Positions 47,450 through 57,428 of a DNA stretch of 63,585 nucleotides are shown piece by piece; the stretch's first letter is position 1, and every line of letters starts with the position of its first letter. The stretch lies in the NCBI GenBank assembly GCA_041919675.1, contig JAYRTJ010000007.1, positions 1 to 63,585 of the forward strand, written 5' to 3'. A program made the translations under genes and the position numbers. The notes beneath the pieces were generated by a model, which worked only from the letters and a program-made list of their open reading frames with translations, was not told the origin of the DNA and did no database searches. Source of the DNA: SHVO01 sp041919675. GTDB taxonomy: Bacteria > Pseudomonadota > Alphaproteobacteria > Rhodospirillales > Rhodospirillaceae.

Positions 47450-49573
47450 ATGGCCGATCAGAACAGACGTTCATTCCTGAGGACCGCCGCGGGCGCCACC
47501 GGCGCGGGCGCGGCCCTTGCCGCTTTGCCGGCGGCCATCCGGGACGCTCTGGCCGTTCAAGCGAAGCAGGTCACGGGCACGATCAAGGATGTGAAGCACA
47601 TCGTGATCCTGATGCAGGAAAACCGCTCCTTCGATCATTACTTCGGCAGCCTGCGCGGTGTGCGCGGGTTCGGCGACCGCCACCCGATCCCGCAGGAAGG
47701 CGGCGGGAATGTCTGGACCCAGTCCGACGGCGAATCCCGGATGATGCCGTTCCACCTGGACACCAAGACCACCGATGCCTTGCGCGTGCCGGGCACGCCT
47801 CACTCCTATGCCGATGCGCAGGGCGCCTGGGGTCAGGGCCGCATGACCGAGTGGCCGCGCTACAAGACGCCTTACACCATGGGCCATTATCGCCGCGACG
47901 ATATCCCGTTCCAGTTCGCGCTCGCCGAGTCCTTCACCATTTGTGACCACTATCATTGTTCCGTCACCGCGGGCACCGACCCGAACCGCGTGGTGTTCTG
48001 GTCGGGCGCCAGCAACGATCCGGACCTGCGCGCCAAAGGCATCAACGCGACGGACGAACACGCCGAGCCCGACAATTTTCGCTGCTGGGTGAAGGGTGCG
48101 CTGCCGAAGCCCGGCTACACCTATGCCGGCAACAACCTGCGCTGGCCGACTCTTCCGGACATCCTTGAGAAGGCCGGCGTGAGTTGGCGCATCTATCAGG
48201 ACCCGAACAACAACTGGACCGGCGCGATGCATGGCGGCCTCGCGTTCGAAAGCTTCCGCACCTGCAAGCCGGGCGACGCGCTTTACGAAAAAGGCATGAG
48301 TTGGTGGTCACTGGAGCAATTGAAGCGCGATGTCATGAACGACATGCTGCCGGCTGTGTCGTGGGTCCTGCCCTCGCCGCCCTATTCCGAGCATCCGAGC
48401 GCATCGACGCCATTGGAAGGCGCCGAGTTCACGGCGCGCGTGCTTCAGGCGCTGACATCCAATCCCGAGGTTTGGGCGAGCACGGTCTTCTTCCAGACCT
48501 TCGACGAGAACGACGGCCTGTTCGATCACCTGGCGCCCCCGGCGCCGCCGTCCTATGACCGCAACGGCGTGATGCAGGGCAAGGCGACCCTCGATCTCGC
48601 CGGTCACTACTTCCACGATCCCGACCGCAAGCACATCGCCAAGACCGACGATTGGAGCGGCCTGGTGCGCCCTTTCGGCATGGGCCCGCGCGTTCCGATG
48701 TATGTGGTCTCGCCCTGGAGCAAAGGCGGTTGGGTGACCTCGCAGGTATTCGATCACACCTCCGTCGGCCAGTTTCTGGAAAAGCGCTTCGGCGTCGTCA
48801 TCCCGGCGATCACCCCGTGGCACCGGGCGGTGTCGGGCGATTTGACCTCGGCCTTCGACTTCATAACGCCGAACGATCCGACCTTCCCGAAGTTGCCGGA
48901 CGTCGGCGGCGCCTCGGCCATCGTGCTCGATCACATCCAGCGCCCGCGTATCCTGCCGCCGACCAAGCCCGAAGCCCTGTTCCAGGAAACAGGCGTGCGT
49001 CCCTCGCGCGCGCTGCCGTACGCGCTCGATGCCGTGTCCAAGGTCGAGGCCAAGGCCGTCACGATCGACTTCCGCAATACCGGCACGCAAGGCGCGGTGT
49101 TCCATGTTTACGACCGGCTGCATCTCGACCGCATCCCGAAGCGCTATACGGTCGAGGCGGGCAAGCGTATTTCAGATGTTTGGGATACGGCCGCGGACAA
49201 TGGCCGCTATGACTTGTTCGTCCTCGCGCCAAACGGCTTCCGCCGCGACTTCGTGGGCGATGCGACCGGCCCGCAGGCCGAGATCGACGTGAGTTACCAA
49301 GCCAAGACCCGGAAACTTCAACTGATTATCCGCAATACCGGCAAGGCTCCCGCGACCTTCAAGCTGGAGCACAATGCGTACGGAGCGACGGGTGAAGAGC
49401 TTTCAATCGCGGCCGGCGCACGGACAAACAAGGCGTGGTCCGTCGCCGAAAGCGGAAACTGGTACGACTTCACGCTTTCCGGCGCGGGGCTGACGCGCCG
49501 TGCCGCCGGGCGCGTTGAAACCGGCAGACACGGCGTCAGCGACCCGGCGATGGGAGCGAATCTTATTTCTTGA
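47450..49573 (+). CDS. plcN: Phosphocholine-specific phospholipase C, Tat-exported
   Basis: The protein has 707 residues, a usual length for bacterial non-haemolytic phospholipase C. A perfect twin-arginine signal (NRRSFLRTAAG) leads. The phosphoesterase domain opens with HIVILMQENRSFDHYFGSLR and holds TAGTDPNRVVFWSG and FQTFDENDGLFDHLAPP. Two C-terminal domains typical of this family follow (about residues 510-700). It cleaves phosphatidylcholine-type lipids to diacylglycerol and phosphocholine outside the cytoplasm. The gene diverges from the TBDR-phoD unit. Its end overlaps the convergent cytochrome c' gene by 11 bases. The gene symbol is by family resemblance. Confidence 0.92.
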   Translation: MADQNRRSFLRTAAGATGAGAALAALPAAIRDALAVQAKQVTGTIKDVKHIVILMQENRSFDHYFGSLRGVRGFGDRHPIPQEGGGNVWTQSDGESRMMPFHLDTKTTDALRVPGTPHSYADAQGAWGQGRMTEWPRYKTPYTMGHYRRDDIPFQFALAESFTICDHYHCSVTAGTDPNRVVFWSGASNDPDLRAKGINATDEHAEPDNFRCWVKGALPKPGYTYAGNNLRWPTLPDILEKAGVSWRIYQDPNNNWTGAMHGGLAFESFRTCKPGDALYEKGMSWWSLEQLKRDVMNDMLPAVSWVLPSPPYSEHPSASTPLEGAEFTARVLQALTSNPEVWASTVFFQTFDENDGLFDHLAPPAPPSYDRNGVMQGKATLDLAGHYFHDPDRKHIAKTDDWSGLVRPFGMGPRVPMYVVSPWSKGGWVTSQVFDHTSVGQFLEKRFGVVIPAITPWHRAVSGDLTSAFDFITPNDPTFPKLPDVGGASAIVLDHIQRPRILPPTKPEALFQETGVRPSRALPYALDAVSKVEAKAVTIDFRNTGTQGAVFHVYDRLHLDRIPKRYTVEAGKRISDVWDTAADNGRYDLFVLAPNGFRRDFVGDATGPQAEIDVSYQAKTRKLQLIIRNTGKAPATFKLEHNAYGATGEELSIAAGARTNKAWSVAESGNWYDFTLSGAGLTRRAAGRVETGRHGVSDPAMGANLIS

Positions 49574-49997
49574 CGCGGTAAACGTCGTGGCAGGACTTGC
49601 AGGAGAGCGCCGGAGCGACCTCGCTCATAATGGCGTCTTTGCCTTGTTCGCGCATGATCGTGGCCACTTTGACGGTGGCTGCGGCAAACGTGTTCATGCG
49701 CTGTTGGAAGTCGGCCCATTTGGTCCAAACTTCGGGAGTGGATTCGCCGCCGGGCACCTTGGCTTCGAAGCTCTGAAGGGCGCCTTGGGAGATGAGGGCG
49801 ATGGTATCGAGGTGGCTTTGGAGATTATCCTCCGGCGCGGCCCCCGACAGGATCATACCCAGAACAGCGACCTGGGCATCGAGAGCCTTCATAATGTGCT
49901 GGCGGTATTCGATTGTGTCCTTGTCCTCCGCCGCGAGAGCGCTCGCGGAGCCGCTCATGACCGCCAGAACCCCGATAACTGCACCAAAACCACGCAT
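49563..49997 (-). CDS. Cytochrome c' (periplasmic)
   Basis: The protein has 144 residues from the ATG at 49,997, preceded by AGGAGGG. Signal peptide about residues 1-22 (ending SALA). The C-terminal CKSCHDVYRVKK holds a CxxCH haem c site placed near the end, as in the four-helix-bundle cytochromes c'. They bind NO or CO and may protect against nitrosative stress. It converges with the phospholipase gene. Confidence 0.92.
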   Translation of the reverse strand: MRGFGAVIGVLAVMSGSASALAAEDKDTIEYRQHIMKALDAQVAVLGMILSGAAPEDNLQSHLDTIALISQGALQSFEAKVPGGESTPEVWTKWADFQQRMNTFAAATVKVATIMREQGKDAIMSEVAPALSCKSCHDVYRVKK

Positions 49998-50099
49998 ATT
50001 TTCCCTCCTGATTTCGCGCTGTAAATCCTGGACGGCAGTCTGGGGGCGGCGGGCGCTCGGGACATTGATTCCGGTCAATGCCGGGCGCGCGGCCTTTTT

Positions 50100-52508
50100 T
50101 CAGGCGCCCGAATAGCGGATCGGCCGCCCCTGCGTAAGATGCTGCACCGCCGCAATGATAGCCTGCGTATCGATCCCATAGTGCCGGTACAAATCGGCAA
50201 CGGAACCGGTCTGACCGAACTGATCGACCCCGAGCGCCCGGACCCGGTGGCCGCCGACGGCCCCCAGCCAGCCCAGGCTTGCGGGATGGCCGTCGATCAC
50301 CGTGACGATGGCGCAGCCTGGCGGCAGGCGGCCGAGCAGGCGTTCGATGTGAGAGACCCCCTCATGGCCCTGCTCCCGCGCCTTGTGCGACGCCGTCCAC
50401 CCGGCATACAGCCGGTCGACGGACGTCACCGCGAGCAGGCCGATATCGCGGCGGTCCTCGGCCATCAGGCCGACGGCGCCGATCGCTTCGGGCGCGACGA
50501 CGCCGGTATAGGCGACAATGACCGGACAGTTGGGGCCCGGCTCACGCATCCAGTAGGCGCCGTCGATGATGTCCTGGCGCAGAGCGCCGGTCATCGGGCG
50601 CCTTGGCTGCTCGAGCGGACGGGTGGAGAGGCGCAGGTAGACGGAGCCGCCTTTATCGTCGTGAAGCAGGTTCGCGCCGCCGGGAGCATCCGGATCGTGT
50701 TTCTGGAGATGCGCGAACGACCATAGGATCATGGCCAGCAGTTCATCCACGAAGGCCGGCTCAAAAGACGTCAGGCCCGGTTGCGACATCCCGATCAGCG
50801 GCGTGCCGATGGATTGATGCGCGCCGCCCTCCGGCGCAAGGCTGATCCCGGACGGCGTCGCCACGAGCATGAAGCGCGAGTCCTGGTAACAGGCGTAGTT
50901 GAGAGCATCGAGGCCGCGCGCGATGAAGGGATCGTAGAGCGTGCCGATGGGAATGAGGCGCGCGCCGCTGATCGTATGTGAAAGTCCCAGCGCCGAAAGC
51001 AGGATGAAAAGGTTCGCTTCGGCAATGCCGAGTTCCATGTGCTGGCCAGCGGGCGATGCCGACCAATTGAAGGTCGAGGGCACCTTCTGGTCCCTGAAGA
51101 TGTCGCCGCGCGCGTCTTTCGAGAACAAGCCGCGGCGATTCACCCATCCGCCCAGGTTGGTCGAGACCGTGACGTCCGGTGACGTCGTGACAACACGCTC
51201 CACGAACGCGCTCTCGACTTTGCCGAGATTGTTCATGATGGTGCCGAAGCCCGCCTGGGTCGACATGGTGTCCGCGATGACGAGTTCGATCTCCGCCGGA
51301 ACCGGAATTGCAGGCGAGACGTGCTGACGCTCGCCGGCGGCGGCCATGGGGGTTTGCGCCAGGAAAGCCTTGAGGCGCTCGGCCGGGAGATCAAGTCCTT
51401 CGAACGGATCCCACTCGTAGCCGTCGCGGATCTTCATGCGCGCCCGGAACTCGTCCATTTGGCCGAGGTTCATGAGGCCGGCGTGATTGTCCTTGTGGCC
51501 GGCGAGCGGGAGACCAAAACCCTTCACGGTATAGCAGATAAAACAAACAGGGCGTTCATGCGTGACCGCGCCGAACGCGGCGAGCAGCGTCGCAAGGTCG
51601 TGCCCCGCGAGGTTGGTCATCAACGTCGCGAGCGCGGCGTCATCGTACTCGGCGATGAGGCTGGCGGCCGCATTGTTGGCGCCCAGATCCGTCAGCAGCC
51701 TTTTACGCCAGGCCGCGCCGCCCTGGAATGTCAGCGCGGAATAAAGCGCGTTCGGGCAGGCGTCGATCCAGGCGCGCAAGGTATCACCGCCCGGTTTCTG
51801 GAATGCGGCTTCCAGCAGGACGCCGTACTTCAGGATGACGACGTCCCAGTCGAGGTCGCGGAAGACTTGCGCATAGCGTTCCCACAGGCCCTCAAGGGTG
51901 CAGGCATCGAGGCTTTGGCGATTGAAATCGACGACCCACCAGCAGTTCTTCAAACCCTGCTTCCAGCCTTCGAGCATGGCTTCGAAGATATTGCCTTCGT
52001 CCATTTCGGCGTCGCCGATGAGCGCGACCATGCGGCCCTTGGCGAGGCCGGACCAGCCATGCGCGTGCACGTAATCCTGAACGAGGGATGAGAAGAGCGT
52101 CTGCGCGACGCCGAGCCCCACCGAGCCGGTCGAGAAGTCCACATCGCAGGTATCCTTGGTCCGCGACGGATAACTCTGCGCGCCTTTGAAACCGCGAAAG
52201 TTCTGCAGCTTTTCGAGCTTCTGGCGGCCGTAGAGATATTGAATGGCGTGCAGATTGGGACTTGCGTGCGGCTTCACCGCGACGCGGTCCTGTGGACGCA
52301 GCACCGAGAAGTAGAGCGCGGTCATGATGGTGGCGAGAGACGCCGACGAGGCCTGGTGGCCGCCGACCTTCACGCCGTCGCCGTTATCCCGGAGGTGATT
52401 GGCGTTGTGGATCGTCCAGCTCGCCAGCCACAGCACCTTCTGCTCGAGGGCCCGCAGGCACGCGAGGTCGGCGGCCGGTATGGAGCGCGTAATCTTCTTC
52501 TGTTCCAT
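50100..52508 (-). CDS. AceE-like transketolase-family thiamine diphosphate enzyme
   Basis: The protein has 802 residues. The thiamine diphosphate motif is LIGDAEMDEGNIFEAMLEGW to VVDFNRQSLD. The N-terminal KVGGHQASSASLATIMTALY and the central ELGIAEANLFILLSALGL match homodimeric pyruvate dehydrogenase E1 (AceE) and its MdeB-type relatives. No E2 or E3 is adjacent, so it may serve a remote complex or act as a transketolase-like enzyme in its own right. GGAGG precedes the ATG. It follows the amidase gene after 230 bases on the same strand. Confidence 0.87.
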   Translation of the reverse strand: MEQKKITRSIPAADLACLRALEQKVLWLASWTIHNANHLRDNGDGVKVGGHQASSASLATIMTALYFSVLRPQDRVAVKPHASPNLHAIQYLYGRQKLEKLQNFRGFKGAQSYPSRTKDTCDVDFSTGSVGLGVAQTLFSSLVQDYVHAHGWSGLAKGRMVALIGDAEMDEGNIFEAMLEGWKQGLKNCWWVVDFNRQSLDACTLEGLWERYAQVFRDLDWDVVILKYGVLLEAAFQKPGGDTLRAWIDACPNALYSALTFQGGAAWRKRLLTDLGANNAAASLIAEYDDAALATLMTNLAGHDLATLLAAFGAVTHERPVCFICYTVKGFGLPLAGHKDNHAGLMNLGQMDEFRARMKIRDGYEWDPFEGLDLPAERLKAFLAQTPMAAAGERQHVSPAIPVPAEIELVIADTMSTQAGFGTIMNNLGKVESAFVERVVTTSPDVTVSTNLGGWVNRRGLFSKDARGDIFRDQKVPSTFNWSASPAGQHMELGIAEANLFILLSALGLSHTISGARLIPIGTLYDPFIARGLDALNYACYQDSRFMLVATPSGISLAPEGGAHQSIGTPLIGMSQPGLTSFEPAFVDELLAMILWSFAHLQKHDPDAPGGANLLHDDKGGSVYLRLSTRPLEQPRRPMTGALRQDIIDGAYWMREPGPNCPVIVAYTGVVAPEAIGAVGLMAEDRRDIGLLAVTSVDRLYAGWTASHKAREQGHEGVSHIERLLGRLPPGCAIVTVIDGHPASLGWLGAVGGHRVRALGVDQFGQTGSVADLYRHYGIDTQAIIAAVQHLTQGRPIRYSGA

Positions 52509-52738
52509 TGAACCTCCAGGAGGGGCTCAAGGTAGCCCGCAAATCGTATATGATTCCAGCCGGAAAGCAGGACGGCTTTTGGAAAGCCCGAAAGCCGGCG
52601 GTTCGCGACCGTCAATTATTGGGGCGGGACCGGGCGGCAAGATCGCGCACGCCGTCGGCGAGGACCGACGGCGGGGTGCTTCTCAAGAAACGCGCGCTCA
52701 AGACGATTCAGGAGGAAGCGCCCCGCGCGCCTTTCAGA

Positions 52739-54445
52739 TTACGGCGTGTGCTTGGACGGCACGCGCTTCTTGGTCGCCTGTTCGAAAGCGTAAGCGATCC
52801 CGAGAACTTTCGGGTCCTCGCAATGGCCGCCCACGAAGCTGACACCGAAGGGCTTCACGCGCTCCTCGGACCCCTGCGCGCCCGGGTTATCGTTGGGCAC
52901 GAGGCCGAACGGCACGACGACGATGGGATAACCCGCCTTCGTGGCGTAGTTGGCGCCATTGGCTTCCGGGAACATGATGGCGTCGAGCTTGCCCGCGGTG
53001 ATGACGGCGTCGAGGCCTTCATCACGCGTCAACACCAGATCTTCGGCGCGATTTTTCTCGTAGCGCGCCTTTTCCTTTTCGAGATCGACGGCTTCGGCGG
53101 CTTCCAGGCGCGACTGGCCGTAGCGGATAGCGCCGTCGGCGGCGTGCGCCGTGTTCCAAGCCAGGAACTCCTTGAAGGTCTTGACCGGGGCTTTGTCGTC
53201 GAGAGACGCCAGCCACAGATTGAAGTCGCGCTTCATGCCGTAGCGCAGCACGTTCGAGCAGTAATCATCCGGCGCCTTGCCGTCGGTGGCGAGCTGACAG
53301 ATGAAGTGCGCGGAGATGTTCTTCTGCGGATCGGTCGCGACCATGCTCGGCAGATCTGCCGGATCGACGACGTCGGCGCCGGCCGCCTTCAGGGCCGCGA
53401 TGGCCCCTTCCATGGTCTCGAGCTCAGCGGGCTTCAGGCCCGGAAACGGGCGCGCTTTGCCGGGATAGGTGTGCGCGGTGATGAGACCGGCGCGCGGGAT
53501 CCCGATGCGCGCGCCTTTGAGGGCGTCGGCTTTCAGGAACGGCGTGTAATCGCGGTTCGCCGGCGGCGCGCACTCGGAGGTGCGCGGATCGTTGGGATCC
53601 ACGGCGGCGCCTTCCATGGCGCCGAGCATGATGGCGGCGTCCACCACATGCTTGGTCATCGGGCCGGCGGTGTCCTGATCGAGGGTAAGCGGCACGATCC
53701 CGTATCTGCTGATACGCCCCGTGGACGGGCGCACACCGACGAGCATGTTGGCGTTGGAGGGGCCTTCGATGGAGCCGCCCGTGGACGTGCCGACATTCGC
53801 GGCCCACAGGTTCGCGGCCACGCCGACGCCCGAGCTCGATCCGGCGACTTCCATGACCGGGGTGCCGTCGTCGTTCGCGCGCGGATCGTAGGGGTTATAG
53901 CTTTGGCCGGCGGCGCCGTTGTAGCCGCCCGGACGCTTCTCGCTGCCGTACCAGCCGGCGAGTTCGCTCATGGTCGATTTGGCGATGATGATCGCGCCGG
54001 CGGCCTTCAGATTGGCGACCAGAGTTGCGTCATAGGGCGCCATGTAATGTTTGAAGGCGAGCATGCCGCCGGATGTCGGCATGTCGTCCTTGGTCATGAT
54101 GTTGTCCTTGAGGGCGACCGGAATGCCGTGCAGCGGGCCGCGCACCTTGCCTTCGGCGCGTTCCTTGTCGAGCGCGTCGGCCTGGGTCAGGGCATTATGG
54201 TTCACCGAGACGGCGGCGTTCAGCATGTCTTCGTACATGCCCATGCGCGTCAGATATTCGGTCACGATTTCCCGAGAGGTCGTTCGGCCCTCCTGCATGG
54301 CCTTCTGCATATCCGGGATCGAGGCTTCCACGATGCTGAAGGGCGCTTTCGCCTGTTCTTGCGGCGCGGGCTTGCCGCACGATTGCAGAACCAGCGCGAG
54401 CGCCGTTGTGAGACCTAACGTTGCAAGAACGCGAACCTTGTTCAT
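52739..54445 (-). CDS. Amidase-signature lipoprotein
   Basis: The protein has 568 residues from the ATG at 54,445, which follows AAGGGGGGA. The N-terminus is a lipoprotein signal with LQSC (Cys23). The amidase signature triad is present: Lys113 in PVALKDN, the cis-Ser in AGSSSGVG (about Ser204) and nucleophile Ser225 in STGGSI. It hydrolyses amides in the periplasm or at the membrane. It lies 100 bases after a TBDR gene on the same strand, past a terminator, so the two may be functionally linked (import and hydrolysis), which is inference. Confidence 0.93.
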   Translation of the reverse strand: MNKVRVLATLGLTTALALVLQSCGKPAPQEQAKAPFSIVEASIPDMQKAMQEGRTTSREIVTEYLTRMGMYEDMLNAAVSVNHNALTQADALDKERAEGKVRGPLHGIPVALKDNIMTKDDMPTSGGMLAFKHYMAPYDATLVANLKAAGAIIIAKSTMSELAGWYGSEKRPGGYNGAAGQSYNPYDPRANDDGTPVMEVAGSSSGVGVAANLWAANVGTSTGGSIEGPSNANMLVGVRPSTGRISRYGIVPLTLDQDTAGPMTKHVVDAAIMLGAMEGAAVDPNDPRTSECAPPANRDYTPFLKADALKGARIGIPRAGLITAHTYPGKARPFPGLKPAELETMEGAIAALKAAGADVVDPADLPSMVATDPQKNISAHFICQLATDGKAPDDYCSNVLRYGMKRDFNLWLASLDDKAPVKTFKEFLAWNTAHAADGAIRYGQSRLEAAEAVDLEKEKARYEKNRAEDLVLTRDEGLDAVITAGKLDAIMFPEANGANYATKAGYPIVVVPFGLVPNDNPGAQGSEERVKPFGVSFVGGHCEDPKVLGIAYAFEQATKKRVPSKHTP

Positions 54446-54486
54446 CGGTGTATCCCCCCTTGGATGTGCGCCGCCGGAAAAGAAAC

Positions 54487-54517
54487 GGGCCCAATCCAGT
54501 ATACCCGGATTGGGCCC
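54487..54517 (-). terminator. Intrinsic terminator after the third TBDR of the array
   Basis: An 11-bp perfect stem (GGGCCCAATCC / GGATTGGGCCC) with a 9-base loop lies 28 bases past the TBDR stop. On the minus strand it is followed by GTTTCTTTTCC. It separates the receptor from the amidase gene, which starts 42 bases further on. Confidence 0.82.
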
Positions 54518-54545
54518 ATTGTAGATCACTCGTTGTTACGCGCGC

Positions 54546-57428
54546 TTACATCTTGAAGCGAACGCCCGCGCGGAAGACGCGGCCGAGGGTGTCGTAGAGG
54601 CCGACCGAGGTCGGCGGGAAGTCGTAGGACGTACCGCCCGGACCGCGCGCGGCGATTTCCGGATCGCGGTTGAACAGGTTACGCACGTTGAAGAACAACT
54701 CGGACGAGGCCGCTTCGCCGACTTCCATCTTGTAGGCAAGATTGAGGTCGAGATAGTAGGCCGCGCGGATCGTGTTGTTGTCGGCGGTGAGGTTCTGCGC
54801 CGTCGACGTCGGGCAGCCCGAGGTGCACTCGATCTGCGTCGCCACGTTCTTACCCGAGGAGATGTAGCGGAAGGTAAGACCGAAGTTGACCGGATCGAGG
54901 TTGTAGCCGAGCACGCTTTGCAGGCGCCATTTCGGCACGCTGTTGCCGCCCGGTCCGTTGGTGCCGGCGTAGTCGACGATGATCGAGCCGATGGTGCCGT
55001 TGTTGATCTCATACTTGAGATAACGCGTGGCGAGCATACGCAGGCTGATATCGCCGTCCGCCGAGTCGAAGAGCGCCGACAGCGGGGTGCGGTAGCTGGC
55101 TTCGAAGTCGATACCGCGGGCTTTTTCGCTCGCGAAGTTCTGCGGCTGCTGCTGGATGAACAGGAACGGCGCGCCGTTCTGCGTCGTACGGGTGACGGCG
55201 GCGCAGGCCGTCTGATTGCCGGCGAAACAGAGGTTCAAAACTTCGCTCGGCGACGGCTGATTCACCGCATCCTTGATGTTGATGCGGTAGTAATCGACCG
55301 AGGCGCTGAAACCTTCGAGCCACGACGGCTGGTACACGACGCCAAGGCCGAGGTCGTTCGACTTTTCCGCGACCAGGTTCGGGTTACCCGACGCACGCGA
55401 CGTATAGTTCACAGTGCTGTTGGTGAACGGATCGTTGACCGCGTTGTTTTGGCTGGTGCCGGCCTGGTAGAGGTCGACCAGCGTGGGCGAACGGATGTTA
55501 CGCGAACGCGTGGCGCGCAGGCGCAGATCGTCCACCGGCGCGTAGGTGGCGCCGACCTTCCAGGTCGCGACCCAGCCGTAGGTGGAGTAGTGCGTGGCGC
55601 GAACCGCCGCGTTCACGTCGAGCGCGCTGGCCCATTCCGCGTCCTTGGCGAGCGGCACGACGGTTTCGGCATAGATATCGTTGACGGTGACCGCGCCGGT
55701 GTACGGCTGGCCCGCACCCTGGAACCAGATCGTCGGGAGCGCTTGTTCTTCGGGGTCCGAGATCTGGCGCATCGTTTCCTTGCGGAATTCGTAACCGACG
55801 GCGAGCGAGACATCGCCGGCCCAGGTTTCGAACGGGTTGCCGTTGAAGTTGACGGCGGCGACCTTCTGGTTGAGGCGCTGATTGTTCCAGCCGTAACGGC
55901 CCTGGACGTAGTCGATCGCCGCCGGGCTGGCGACGCCGATCCCGAACACATTGAGCGGCACGCAGCCGTCGCCGGGGTTTGTGAGAGTCGAACGGCAGAC
56001 GATGGCGCCGGTGGCGGGATTGCGCACCGCGTCGACCGCCTGACGGTAGCGCGGCTGATCGATCGCGCCGATGGACTTCAGCGAACCGAAGGCCTCGCCG
56101 TTGCTGAGATACATATCCCAGTTCCAGTCCTTCGCGCCCATTTCGAAGCTGCCTTCGGCGCCGACGAGGAAGCGCAGAACGCGGCGATCATACACGGCCC
56201 GGAAGTTGTCCAGGTCCATGTTCATGGTGCCGAAGTTGAAGCCGGTGGTCACGCCGGCCGGCTCGAGCGCGGCGCGCAGGTTGGCCGGCAGGAAGGCGTT
56301 GTCCGTACGCAGGCCGAGGTTGCCCGGGAAGAAGTTCGGCGCGCCCGACGAGTAGGAGCCGAGGTGGCCCCACGCGGCGTGACCGTAGACGGTCAGGGTG
56401 TCGCTGACGTCGTAGCTGGCGCGCGTGAACACGTCCTGGCGGTTCTGCTGCGGGACGAGCGCGGCGCCGCGCACCGGCGCGACCTGCTGCGCTTCCCACG
56501 AACCGCCGCGCATGATCGGGCCGTCGACGATGTCGCCCGGCGCGATGCGGTACTGCACGCCGCCCGGACCGAAGGCGGTGCCGTACAGCGGATGCGTGTT
56601 CGGCACATTGAGCGCGCCGCCCCAAGCCATGATCGGGCTCATGCCGACCTGCTTCACCTGCAGGAGGCGCGGCTGGCCGTTGGTGGCGGTGTAGGCCGGA
56701 TTGTTGATGTAGCTGTGACCTTCCTTGTTCCACGGACGGTCGATGACGATGAGGCCGTCATCCCATACGTGTTCGCCGGTGAGCAGGAAGTGACCGCGGC
56801 CGCCGGCGAACGGCGTGCCGTAGGTCATGTTGATCTTGTAGTTAGGCGCGTCGCCATAGGTGGTGATGCCGCCCGAGACTTCGGACTTGAAGCCGGTGAA
56901 GTCGGTGTCGAGCACGAAGTTGACGACGCCCGAGAGCGCATCCGAACCGTAAGCCGCCGACGCGCCGCCGGTGACGACGTCCACGCGTTCGATCAGGCTC
57001 TGCGGCAGTTCGGACACATCGACCACACCGGTGAGGATCGAGCCGACGGTGCGCTGGCCGTTGAGCAGCACCAAGGTACGCGTGGTGCCGAGGCCGCGCA
57101 GGTTGAGGCCGTTGATGGCCGACGTGCCGGTGGTGGTGGTGGTCGCCGTGGTCGACGGCGTCGAGCTGCCGACGAGGGTCGGGAGCTGGTTGATCGAATC
57201 CGCGAGGTTCGAGGTCGCGATGTTCTGCAGGTTCTCGATGCCGATCACCGACACAGGGGTCGGGGCTTCGTAGCCGTCACGCACGACGCGCGTGCCGGTG
57301 ACGACGATTTCATCGACGGCCGGCGCCTGTGCGGTCTGGGCGAACGCGAGCGAGCTCAAACAGGTCGAGCCCAGGCAGGCGAGCGTAAAGAGCGATTTAT
57401 TCCAATTCAAAACACTAACGGACTTCAT
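54546..57428 (-). CDS. TonB-dependent receptor (tandem array copy 3)
   Basis: The protein has 960 residues. Signal peptide ends near LAFAQ. The TonB box DEIVVTGTR is followed by the subfamily mark VVRDGYEAPTPVSVIG, a plug ending RVDVVTGGASAAYGSDALSG and a barrel with NIRSPTLVDLYQAG. It ends FRAGVRFKM, with Met instead of the usual terminal Phe/Tyr/Trp. AAGGGGAT precedes the ATG. It is closely related to the two receptors upstream on the same strand, which suggests duplication and possibly different substrates. The 474-base region upstream probably contains its promoter. Confidence 0.95.
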   Translation of the reverse strand: MKSVSVLNWNKSLFTLACLGSTCLSSLAFAQTAQAPAVDEIVVTGTRVVRDGYEAPTPVSVIGIENLQNIATSNLADSINQLPTLVGSSTPSTTATTTTTGTSAINGLNLRGLGTTRTLVLLNGQRTVGSILTGVVDVSELPQSLIERVDVVTGGASAAYGSDALSGVVNFVLDTDFTGFKSEVSGGITTYGDAPNYKINMTYGTPFAGGRGHFLLTGEHVWDDGLIVIDRPWNKEGHSYINNPAYTATNGQPRLLQVKQVGMSPIMAWGGALNVPNTHPLYGTAFGPGGVQYRIAPGDIVDGPIMRGGSWEAQQVAPVRGAALVPQQNRQDVFTRASYDVSDTLTVYGHAAWGHLGSYSSGAPNFFPGNLGLRTDNAFLPANLRAALEPAGVTTGFNFGTMNMDLDNFRAVYDRRVLRFLVGAEGSFEMGAKDWNWDMYLSNGEAFGSLKSIGAIDQPRYRQAVDAVRNPATGAIVCRSTLTNPGDGCVPLNVFGIGVASPAAIDYVQGRYGWNNQRLNQKVAAVNFNGNPFETWAGDVSLAVGYEFRKETMRQISDPEEQALPTIWFQGAGQPYTGAVTVNDIYAETVVPLAKDAEWASALDVNAAVRATHYSTYGWVATWKVGATYAPVDDLRLRATRSRNIRSPTLVDLYQAGTSQNNAVNDPFTNSTVNYTSRASGNPNLVAEKSNDLGLGVVYQPSWLEGFSASVDYYRINIKDAVNQPSPSEVLNLCFAGNQTACAAVTRTTQNGAPFLFIQQQPQNFASEKARGIDFEASYRTPLSALFDSADGDISLRMLATRYLKYEINNGTIGSIIVDYAGTNGPGGNSVPKWRLQSVLGYNLDPVNFGLTFRYISSGKNVATQIECTSGCPTSTAQNLTADNNTIRAAYYLDLNLAYKMEVGEAASSELFFNVRNLFNRDPEIAARGPGGTSYDFPPTSVGLYDTLGRVFRAGVRFKM

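Noticed and set aside
52651..52672. Hairpin GCCGTCGG/CCGACGGC between the amidase and AceE-like genes
   Set aside because: No T run follows on the minus strand, so it was not called a terminator; chance pairing in GC-rich DNA is likely.
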